Source: JAJYVT01 sp035534455 (GTDB lineage: Bacteria > Actinomycetota > Acidimicrobiia > Acidimicrobiales > RAAP-2). Taken from it: DNA of 64,000 nt. The notes under the pieces are model-generated. The model was not told the origin of the DNA, did not search any database, and saw only the letters and a list, made by a program, of their open reading frames with translations. Numbering within the stretch: position 1 is the stretch's first letter; each line of letters begins with the position of its first letter. Of the stretch, positions 7,958-14,393 are shown piece after piece. Location of the stretch: contig DATLRV010000011.1 in assembly GCA_035534455.1 (NCBI GenBank), forward strand, positions 1-64,000. The letters run 5' to 3'. A program made the translations under genes and the position numbers.

Positions 7958-8860
7958 CTAGCGCTCTGCCGTGGCCGATGGCGCCGACCCCCATCGGACG
8001 TGGAGCCCTTCGCGTCGCATGGACCGGAGGAACCACACGGTCGATGCCGCTGCGGCGAGGGCCGTCAGCGCCCAGCTCGTAGCCGTGCGCTCGAGGACGA
8101 ACGCCTTCAAGGACGACGTGAGCAGCAGCCAGAAGACCAGACCTGCATTCGCGAGGAGCACCGTGCCCCACAACACGGAGATCTGGAGGAAGAACCGCCG
8201 CACCGCGGGCCGAGCCAGCACCGCGGGATCGATCGGGCAGAAGTCCCTGGCGAGCCGCTCCACGAGTGGACGACGCACCATCGCCGTGCCCAGGAAGAGG
8301 AGGGCTACGAGCGCGGTGCCGAGCGTCGGCTGGGCGAAGTAGAGGAACGCACTACCCGTCGCGAACGCGACCGCGGTGCGCGCCGTGAGGATCGCCGCGC
8401 CCAAGAGCACGGTGCCGGGTGGCCGCCGCCGTCGGACGAGGTGCCGCGCAACAGCCGCGTAGCACCAGACGAGCCCGCCGATGAGCGCCCCCTTCATGCC
8501 CGCGGCGAGGAGCAGCACGTAGAAGACGGCGAAGGGGCCGACCACTCCCTCGATCAGCGCCGGGAGCGAGTGCCGGAGCGAGGCGAGCGGCGAGGGGAGA
8601 TGGAGGACGTGCTCGCCGGCACCCCCGCCTCTGGGCGCTTCTGGCGACGCGGCCTCCTCCTGGAGGTCGTGTGGAGCGGCGATCACCTCATGGTACCGCC
8701 GGGGACGGGCCACGCTGTCGCGGCCCACGTCGTCGCGGCCCACGCTGTCGCGGCCCACGTCGTCGCGGCCCACGCCGTCGCGGCCCACGTCGTCGCGGCC
8801 CACGCCGTCGCGGGAGGGCGCGCCGCACCGTGGCCCGGCTCCGAGCTGTGCGTTCCCCAT
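7958..8860 (-). CDS. VC0807-family integral membrane protein
   Basis: A 300-residue protein with a hydrophilic N-terminal 75 residues and a membrane domain of about six helices. SLPALIEGVVGPFAVFY, GALIGGLVWCYAAVARHLVR, TARTAVAFATGSAFLYF and RPLVERLARDFCPIDP match the VC0807 family, whose function is unknown. The N-terminal region is unusual: residues about 16-50 are seven tandem pentapeptides of the form GRD(D/G/S)V, encoded by the minisatellite at 8711-8815. The ATG at 8860 has GGAGG nine bases upstream. The next gene downstream on this strand is the plsY relic. Confidence 0.85.
   Translation of the reverse strand: MGNAQLGAGPRCGAPSRDGVGRDDVGRDGVGRDDVGRDSVGRDDVGRDSVARPRRYHEVIAAPHDLQEEAASPEAPRGGGAGEHVLHLPSPLASLRHSLPALIEGVVGPFAVFYVLLLAAGMKGALIGGLVWCYAAVARHLVRRRRPPGTVLLGAAILTARTAVAFATGSAFLYFAQPTLGTALVALLFLGTAMVRRPLVERLARDFCPIDPAVLARPAVRRFFLQISVLWGTVLLANAGLVFWLLLTSSLKAFVLERTATSWALTALAAAASTVWFLRSMRREGLHVRWGSAPSATAER
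8711..8815. repeat. Coding minisatellite, seven 15-bp units
   Basis: Seven head-to-tail 15-bp units of consensus CACGYYGTCGCGGCC, alternating in the two Y positions so that a 30-bp higher-order period is visible; the last unit diverges at its end. On the minus strand the array encodes GRD(D/G/S)V repeats in the VC0807-type protein. Unit length is a multiple of three, so copy-number change would keep the frame. Confidence 0.9.
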
Positions 8861-9130
8861 GTCGCGTTCCTCCCCGTGGCCGCCATCGTGTGACCGTCCG
8901 CTGTGGTCTGTGTCGCCGGCGCGCCGCATCCGCGCCGTCCAGCTGGCAGATCGTCGGACGCGGGTGCACCCAGCCGAAACGACCGTTCGCTCGGCCGCAC
9001 GTACCCCTCCCGGATTGCGACAAACGCTTGACACTTGGACTGCAGCCCGATGTGACCGCGACGCGTTGACCCGGCGGGCTTTCCGGGTATCCGGGATTTG
9101 GAGGACGACGGTCGAAGAAGGAGGGCCGGG

Positions 9131-9556
9131 ATGCCCAAGACGACGAGGAGCGGGAAGCCCAAGCAATCCGAGTTGCCAGCGACGTTGCAGCGCTCCCCTG
9201 CCAAGGCACAGCGCACGTTCGCCAAGGTGCACGACAACGCCGCCGAGGAGTACGGCGAGGGCCGCCGGGCGCACCAGACGGCGTACGGGGCGCTCAAGCA
9301 CTCCTTCGAGAAGGTGGGCGACCACTGGGAGCCGAAGGATCACAAAGGGCCTTCCGACGAGCAGTCCGAAAGAGGCGGCGCGGGATCCCGGCGGGAGTAC
9401 GCCACGGCGGAAGGCGTCGACGCCAACGCGTCCAAGAGTCACCTCTACGAGATCGCCAAGCGCCTCGACATCTCCGGGCGCTCCCAGATGAACAAGCAGG
9501 AGCTCGTGGGCGCGATCGAGAAGGCGAACCGGCGCGCGTCCGGCAAGGCGAGTTGA
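9131..9556 (+). CDS. ChaB-like protein with a C-terminal Rho_N/SAP-like domain
   Basis: A 141-residue, highly charged, soluble protein. Residues about 10-70 resemble ChaB (ELPATLQRSPAKAQRTFAKV, then AHQTAYGALKHSFEKVGDHW), a small family named after a putative cation-transport regulator but often found as a DNA-associated or stress protein in actinobacteria. Residues about 105-137 (KSHLYEIAKRLDISGRSQMN then KQELVGAIEKANR) form a Rho N-terminal-like helical motif that binds nucleic acid. The ATG at 9131 has GAAGGAGG upstream. It stands alone, convergent with the epimerase gene. The name is by motif; no transport role is implied. Confidence 0.8.
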   Translation: MPKTTRSGKPKQSELPATLQRSPAKAQRTFAKVHDNAAEEYGEGRRAHQTAYGALKHSFEKVGDHWEPKDHKGPSDEQSERGGAGSRREYATAEGVDANASKSHLYEIAKRLDISGRSQMNKQELVGAIEKANRRASGKAS

Positions 9557-9753
9557 GGGGCGTGGAGCGCGAATCGACGAAGCACGGCCGACGTGTGGAT
9601 GGGGGGTGATGGCGGAGGAGTCGGCCCGTCTTTCCGCGCCGGAGGATGCCACAGGGCTGCCGATCGACGGCGACGACGAACTGCCCGGGGAACCGGCACC
9701 GCGCCCGCGCGCTCGGCAGGCCGCGGCGTGCTGATGGGCGGGAGGCCCTGCGG

Positions 9754-10749
9754 CTACGGGCGTCCCGCAATCGTCGAGCGCAGGGCGTCGTCGAGCGGGT
9801 GGACGGGGAACCAGCCCAGCTCCTGACGAGCCCGCCAGGTGGCCAGGCGGGGTGCGTGGCGGGCAATGGCGAGCCAGGCTCCGGGCGTGCGGTCGCCGTC
9901 ACGGCGCGTGACCGCGAGGATCGCGCCGGCCATCTCGGTGCCGAGCCGGACGAGCTCGGAGGGTACGGCGAGCGGACGGGCGCCGAGGGCGCTCGCGGCG
10001 TGGCGGAGGTCGAGGGGGGCGTCCATCGCGATGTTGAAGGCACCGGTGGCCGAGCCGGTCACCGCGGCGCAGACGGCGGCGGCGAGATCGTCGTGGTGCA
10101 CGACGGGTAGTGCGCCCTCGATCCCCGGGAGGACGGGGAACCTGCCTGGGGCACGGTAGTACGCGGCGAGTGGGCCGAGCCTGCGCAAGAAGGCCGCCAG
10201 CGCGCGAGGGCCGAGCACGAGCCCGGAGCGAAGCCGCACCACCCGGATCACCGGGTGCGCGGCGGAGAACTCGTCGAGCGTCCGCTCGACCGCGACCGCA
10301 CGGCGGACGAGCGGCACGTCGGCGACGCCGTCGGTCGGCCACGATTCGTCGACCGGGTCGTGGCCTTCGCCCGCGGGGGAGTACACGGCGAACGTGGAGC
10401 CCTGCACGAGGTGGCGAACCCCGGCGGCTGCCACCTCGTCGAGCACGTGCCCGAGGAGGACGTCTTCGGCTTGCGGCACTGCGGGCGCCGCCTGGCGAGG
10501 CACGCCCCTCGGTGCCGGCGACAAGACGTTCACCACCGCATCGACACCGTGCAGGTACCCGGCGAGGTCGCCCGTCGGGTCGTCGGCCGTGTCGCCCAGT
10601 TCACGCCAGTCGACGCCCGGTTGCGGATCGAGCGGGAGCCGGCGATCGAGACCGACGACGTCGTCCACCCGGTGGCGGGGATCGTCGAGCAGCGCCTGCA
10701 CCACCGCGGCACCCACCGCTCCGTCAGCGCCGAGGACGGCGACTCTCAT
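9754..10749 (-). CDS. NAD(P)-dependent epimerase/dehydratase-like protein
   Basis: A 331-residue extended short-chain dehydrogenase. The N-terminus has a Rossmann nucleotide-binding motif (VAVLGADGAVGAAVVQALL), followed by an acidic residue after beta-2, VDAVVNVLSP, and GSTFAVYSP, which supplies the Ser/Tyr of the active site. The usual YxxxK Lys is not obvious. A VVHHDDLAAAVCAAV segment and a C-terminal ARQELGWFPVHPLDDAL are typical of atypical SDRs in actinobacteria. The substrate is unknown. The start region is remarkable: the ATG at 10749 is the last of four ATGA steps spaced 14 bases apart (see the repeat entry). Confidence 0.8.
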   Translation of the reverse strand: MRVAVLGADGAVGAAVVQALLDDPRHRVDDVVGLDRRLPLDPQPGVDWRELGDTADDPTGDLAGYLHGVDAVVNVLSPAPRGVPRQAAPAVPQAEDVLLGHVLDEVAAAGVRHLVQGSTFAVYSPAGEGHDPVDESWPTDGVADVPLVRRAVAVERTLDEFSAAHPVIRVVRLRSGLVLGPRALAAFLRRLGPLAAYYRAPGRFPVLPGIEGALPVVHHDDLAAAVCAAVTGSATGAFNIAMDAPLDLRHAASALGARPLAVPSELVRLGTEMAGAILAVTRRDGDRTPGAWLAIARHAPRLATWRARQELGWFPVHPLDDALRSTIAGRP

Positions 10750-10791
10750 CGTGCCGGTCTCATCGTGCCGGTCTCATCGTGCCGGTCTCAT
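10746..10791 (-). repeat. 14-bp tandem repeat forming a ladder of overlapping micro-ORFs
   Basis: Three perfect copies and one diverged copy of a 14-bp unit (ATGAGACCGGCACG on the minus strand) precede the epimerase start. Each unit begins with ATGA. Because 14 is two more than a multiple of three, the ATG of each unit reads Met-Arg-Pro-Ala-Arg-stop, and its TGA overlaps the ATG of the next unit. Micro-ORFs run 10791-10774, 10777-10760 and 10763-10746, the last ending on the start codon of the real gene. A GGGAG lies two bases before the first ATG. Confidence 0.8.
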
Positions 10792-10852
10792 CGCTCCCGT
10801 GCCCGTCTCGTCGTGCCGGTTCCCCCCGCGCCCGCGTTCGGGTAGCCGCAGC

Positions 10853-11077
10853 TCAGCCGTCCGACGATGTGGACGCCCAGTCGTCGTCGGAGAGCGGCTC
10901 GGTGCGTTCGGCGTCGATGCCGGCGGAACCACCGTCCTCGACGAGCGGACGCTCCTGCTCGAGGACGTCAGCGTCGGGAGCTTCGGCGGGGATCGGGTTG
11001 CTCTCGCGCTCGTCGCGCGCCGGCGGCATCTCCTGTTCGAGACGGTCGGCCTCGTTGACGTCGTCCGCGGGTGCCAC
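10853..11077 (-). CDS. Small acidic conserved protein
   Basis: A 74-residue, acidic, probably disordered protein starting at a GTG. It contains two copies of an EAD/DAD-x-LEQE element (VNEADRLEQEMP near residue 7 and APDADVLEQERP near residue 33) and ends in SDDDW. Small proteins with repeated ADxLEQ motifs are widespread and uncharacterised in actinobacteria. It lies upstream of the epimerase on the same strand, separated by about 100 bases that hold the micro-ORF repeat, and is divergent from the quinone oxidoreductase gene. No function can be assigned. Confidence 0.7.
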   Translation of the reverse strand: MAPADDVNEADRLEQEMPPARDERESNPIPAEAPDADVLEQERPLVEDGGSAGIDAERTEPLSDDDWASTSSDG

Positions 11078-11120
11078 GGTCGGAGCCTACCCAGGCACCG
11101 GACGTCCCACCCTCCGCCCT

Positions 11121-11126
11121 TAAAAT
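11121..11126 (+). promoter_or_regulatory. Candidate -10 element of a leaderless promoter
   Basis: TAAAAT, unusual in this GC-rich region, ends seven bases before the ATG at 11134. No Shine-Dalgarno site is present. An in-frame ATG at 11125 lies inside the hexamer, which argues for 11134 as the true start. Confidence 0.45.
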
Positions 11127-11133
11127 GCGGCCG

Positions 11134-12102
11134 ATGGACGCGTCGACGCCGAGGTCCCCCCGCGTGGTGCGCGCCGCCCGGCTGATCGAGCACGGCGCGC
11201 CCCTGCAGGTGCAGGCGGTTCCGCTCGCCGAGCCGGGCGACCGTGACGTGGTGGTCGAGATGGTCTACGCGGGGGTGAACCCCGTCGACCGCTACGGCGC
11301 CACCGGGACGGTGGCCGTCGGCGCGCCGGTGCCGCGCACGCTCGGGGTCGAAGGGGTGGGCCGCGTGGGGGAGCGGTGGGTCGTGCTCCACGGTCACGGG
11401 CTCGGCACGGCGCGCGACGGCGTCTGGGCCGAGGCGGCCGTGGCCCCACGTGACGCGTGTGTCGACGTTCCCGAGGGCGTGTCGCCCGAAGAGGCGGCCG
11501 CCGTCGGGGTCGCGGGGGCGACCGCGTACCGCACCGTCACCGAGGTCGCCCGGGTGACGGCCGACGACCGCGTGCTCGTCCTCGGAGCGAGCGGCGGCGT
11601 CGGCAGCATGATCGTGTCCCTCGTCGCGTCGATCGGCGCGCGGGTCTGGGGACAGACGGGCCGCGCGGCGAAGGCAGCCGTCGTCGGGCGCTACGCCGAA
11701 CGGGCGGTCGTGGCCGACGCGGGCTCGCTCGCCGGCGCCGTCGTCGAGCTCCGTCCGACGGTGGTGTTCGATCCGCTCGGCGGTGCGTTCACCGGGGCGG
11801 CCGTCGAGGCGATGGAGCCGTACGGCCGGTTCGTGCTCTTCGGCACCAGCGCGGGCCCGGACGGCACCGTGCCGCTGCGGTCCTTGTACCGCAAGGGGAT
11901 CTCGCTCGTCGGCTACGCGGGGCTCATCGAGCCCGAGGACGCCATCCGTCGCGGCACGGAGGGGGCGCTGGAGGCTATACGCCGCCGGCAGATGGAGGTG
12001 ACGGTGGACGCCGTGCTCGCGCTGGACGACGTCAACGAGTCCTTCCGCCGCCTCGAGCACCGTGAGGTCTCGGGGAAGCTCCTCCTGGCGCTCGGCACGT
12101 AG
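11134..12102 (+). CDS. Zinc-independent quinone oxidoreductase-like MDR protein
   Basis: A 322-residue medium-chain dehydrogenase/reductase of the NADPH:quinone reductase group. The N-terminal GroES-like part carries VYAGVNPVDRYGATG and the nucleotide-binding part carries VLGASGGVGSMIVSLVAS (about residues 148-165). Zinc-binding Cys residues are absent, as in QOR proteins. It ends with the usual REVSGKLLLAL. The NADPH-dependent reduction of quinones or enones is the family activity; the substrate here is unknown. It is a single gene divergent from the small acidic protein. A start three codons earlier (11125) is possible. Confidence 0.85.
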   Translation: MDASTPRSPRVVRAARLIEHGAPLQVQAVPLAEPGDRDVVVEMVYAGVNPVDRYGATGTVAVGAPVPRTLGVEGVGRVGERWVVLHGHGLGTARDGVWAEAAVAPRDACVDVPEGVSPEEAAAVGVAGATAYRTVTEVARVTADDRVLVLGASGGVGSMIVSLVASIGARVWGQTGRAAKAAVVGRYAERAVVADAGSLAGAVVELRPTVVFDPLGGAFTGAAVEAMEPYGRFVLFGTSAGPDGTVPLRSLYRKGISLVGYAGLIEPEDAIRRGTEGALEAIRRRQMEVTVDAVLALDDVNESFRRLEHREVSGKLLLALGT

Positions 12103-12148
12103 CGTGCATCTGCCGCCGCCCGAGTGCCTGCGACGTCCTCGGACGAAT

Positions 12149-12420
12149 ATGAGCGCACGTGCCGAGGCTTCGACGGTCGGACTGCCGCTCTCGGCCTCGC
12201 GGTCCGCCCGGCGATGGGCCGTGTCGGCGGCGGTGCGCCGCGTCGCCCACAATCTCGGCAACACGTCGGCGGTCTGCCGATCGTCGTACATCGACCCCCG
12301 AGTGCTGGACCGGTTCTCGCACACAGGGCCGACCGCGCCCGCGCTGGCGGAGCTGGCCGCGCTCGGCCCGCCTGGATCGCTCGACGATCCGGGATTGCGG
12401 GGCGCCCGTCGACCGCGCCG
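12149..12420 (+). pseudogene. C-terminal remnant of a type IB DNA topoisomerase
   Basis: The frame from 12149 reads a short alpha-helical stretch then AAVRRVAHNLGNTSAVCRSS and YIDPRVLDRF, matching the C-terminal end of bacterial topoisomerase IB, where the Tyr of SYIDPRV is the DNA-attacking residue. The upstream catalytic domain (KDFRTW and about 250 residues more) is not found in any frame. After the motif the sequence becomes Pro/Gly-rich and runs on into the acyl-CoA dehydrogenase frame without a stop. This is a truncated relic. It could also encode a short fusion peptide, but no ribosome-binding site supports it. Confidence 0.65.
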
Positions 12421-12485
12421 ACGTCGCGCTGCTGGACGACGTGGCGGCACCGGGGACCGGGCTGGGCACGCCCGACGAGGCGATC

Positions 12486-12572
12486 GAAGCCCCCCCGAGA
12501 GAACCCCCCCGGGAGAAGCCCCCCCGAGAGGACCCCCCCGGGAGAAGCCCCCCCGAGAGAACCCCCCCCGAG
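12486..12572. repeat. 29-bp C-rich tandem repeat, about 2.9 copies
   Basis: Two perfect-length 29-bp units (starting GAAGC, with two runs of seven C separated by GAGAGAA or GAGAGGA) and a third partial unit. The strand asymmetry is extreme: nearly all G on the minus strand. It lies in the gap between the topoisomerase relic and the acyl-CoA dehydrogenase start. Confidence 0.85.
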
Positions 12573-12649
12573 CCCGGCGGCCGGCGCCTGCCGGCCGGGC
12601 CGACCGCGCCGTCGCACGACGTAACCTGGACCGGCGGACAGGAGGTGAC

Positions 12650-14368
12650 GTGCGGACCCACGATGTGACGAACCAGCCGCCGGTCCTGGCCGACTACGAC
12701 GTCGCCCAGGACCCGGCCCTCCTCGCGGGTCTCCATGCGTTCGGCGCCGGGTGGGCGGAACCCGAGCTGCACGAGGTCGGGCGGCGCGCCGGGTCCTCCG
12801 AGGTCGCCGAGATGGCGAGGGTGGTGAACGAGCACCCACCGGTGCTGCGGAGCCACGACCGGTTCGGCAACCGCATCGACGAAGTGGAGTTCCACCCGTA
12901 CTGGCACGAGCTCATGCGTTTGGCGCTGGCGCAGGGCCTTCACGCCCCCGCGTGGCGCACACCGAGGCGAAGCGCCCACACCGCGCGCACGGCCAAGTTC
13001 CTCGTGTGGGGGCAGGGCGAAGCCGGGCATCTCTGCCCGGTGTCCATGACGTATGCGGTCGTCCCCGCCCTCCGGCACTCCCCGGATCTCGCCGGTCGCT
13101 TCGAGCCGCTCCTGGCCTCGACGGTCTACGACTTCGGGCTGCGCGATCCGCAGACCAAGCAGGGGCTCGTCTCGGGCATGTCCATGACCGAGAAGCAGGG
13201 CGGCTCCGACGTGCGGGTCAACACGACCACTGCCAGGCCCCGAGGTGACGGCACCTTTGGGCTCGTGGGGCACAAGTGGTTCACCTCCGCGCCGATGTCG
13301 GATCTCTTCCTCGTGCTGGCCCAGGCACCCGGCGGGTTGTCCTGCTTCTTCGTCCCGCGAGTGCTCCCCGGTGGCGATCGCAATGCCGTCCGGGTGCAGC
13401 GGCTGAAGGACAAGCTCGGCAACCGCTCGAACGCGTCGGCCGAGGTCGAGTACGAAGACGCGACCGGCTGGCTCGTCGGCGAAGAGGGGCGCGGTGTACG
13501 GACGATCATGGAGATGGTGTCGGCCACGCGGCTCGACGCCATGACCGGGAGCGCCGCGGGAATGCGCTGGGGCGTCGTGCAAGCGCTCCATCACGCTCGC
13601 CATCGCCGGGCGTTCGGCTCACCGCTCGTCGACCAGCCGCTGATGGCGAACGTCCTCTCCGACCTGGTGGTCGAGTCGGAGGCCGCCACCCTGCTGAGCC
13701 TGCGGGTGGCGGCCGCGACGGACCACGCCGCGGCGGGTGACGAGGCGGAGAGCGCCTTCCGTCGCCTTGCGCTGCCTGTCGCCAAGTACTGGATCTGCAA
13801 GCGGGCGCCCGCGCACGCCGCCGAGGCGCTCGAGTGCCTGGGCGGCAACGGGTACGTCGAGGAGTCCCAGATGCCGAGGCTCTACCGGGAGGCACCGCTC
13901 AACTCGATCTGGGAGGGCTCGGGCAACGTCGCCGCACTCGACGCGCTCCGGGCGATGGCCACGCGCCCCGAGTGCATGGACGCCTTCGTGGAGGAGGTGT
14001 CGACCGTCGCAGGTGAGGACGCCCGACTCGACCACGCGCTCGAGATGGCGCGCAAGGAGCTCGTGGATGCCGATGAGCTGGAGGTTCGTGCCCGCCGCAT
14101 CGTCGAACGGCTGGCGCTCGTCCTTCAGGCGTCGCTGCTCGTCCGTCACGGCGCCCCGGCGGTGGCCGATGCCTTCATCTCGTCGCGCCTCGCGGGCGAC
14201 CGGGGCGGCGCGTTCGGCGGCCTGCCCCCGCGGACGGACCGTGCCGCCGTGCTCGGGCGCGCGATGGTCGAGGGGCACGCCGCCGGCGGCGGGATGCCGC
14301 CGCACCTGGCCGGTCGTCCGGTGGGCGAGCCCGACCTCCTGGGTGTCCTGCCGGCGACCAACGGGTAG
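12650..14368 (+). CDS. AidB-like acyl-CoA dehydrogenase
   Basis: A 572-residue flavoprotein of the acyl-CoA dehydrogenase superfamily. GLVSGMSMTEKQGGSDVR and GHKWFTSAPMSDLFLVLAQ are FAD- and substrate-site segments characteristic of the AidB branch, as is RDPQTKQGL. The C-terminal part shows CLGGNGYVEESQMPRLYRE and a NSIWEGSGNV with a Glu where acyl-CoA dehydrogenases place the catalytic base or its neighbour. AidB proteins bind DNA and respond to alkylation, though other members oxidise branched acyl-CoAs. The GTG at 12650 follows GGAGGTGAC, a strong ribosome-binding site. The gene ends 25 bases before glgE and may be co-transcribed with it, although no functional link is obvious. Confidence 0.9.
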   Translation: MRTHDVTNQPPVLADYDVAQDPALLAGLHAFGAGWAEPELHEVGRRAGSSEVAEMARVVNEHPPVLRSHDRFGNRIDEVEFHPYWHELMRLALAQGLHAPAWRTPRRSAHTARTAKFLVWGQGEAGHLCPVSMTYAVVPALRHSPDLAGRFEPLLASTVYDFGLRDPQTKQGLVSGMSMTEKQGGSDVRVNTTTARPRGDGTFGLVGHKWFTSAPMSDLFLVLAQAPGGLSCFFVPRVLPGGDRNAVRVQRLKDKLGNRSNASAEVEYEDATGWLVGEEGRGVRTIMEMVSATRLDAMTGSAAGMRWGVVQALHHARHRRAFGSPLVDQPLMANVLSDLVVESEAATLLSLRVAAATDHAAAGDEAESAFRRLALPVAKYWICKRAPAHAAEALECLGGNGYVEESQMPRLYREAPLNSIWEGSGNVAALDALRAMATRPECMDAFVEEVSTVAGEDARLDHALEMARKELVDADELEVRARRIVERLALVLQASLLVRHGAPAVADAFISSRLAGDRGGAFGGLPPRTDRAAVLGRAMVEGHAAGGGMPPHLAGRPVGEPDLLGVLPATNG

Positions 14369-14393
14369 GACCGGGCGAGGGAGGGCTACCGCG

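Noticed and set aside
8711..8815. Possible CRISPR array
   Set aside because: Units are contiguous with no spacers, and they are codon-length coding repeats.
8671..9069. Plus-strand open frames through the 15-bp repeat, Arg/Gly-rich
   Set aside because: They are the complement of the repeat-coding region of the VC0807-type gene, which has a ribosome-binding site and a clear family match.
12062..12649. N-terminal extension of the acyl-CoA dehydrogenase
   Set aside because: The extension includes the topoisomerase relic and a C-rich repeat; the GTG at 12650 has a near-perfect ribosome-binding site and the family match starts there.
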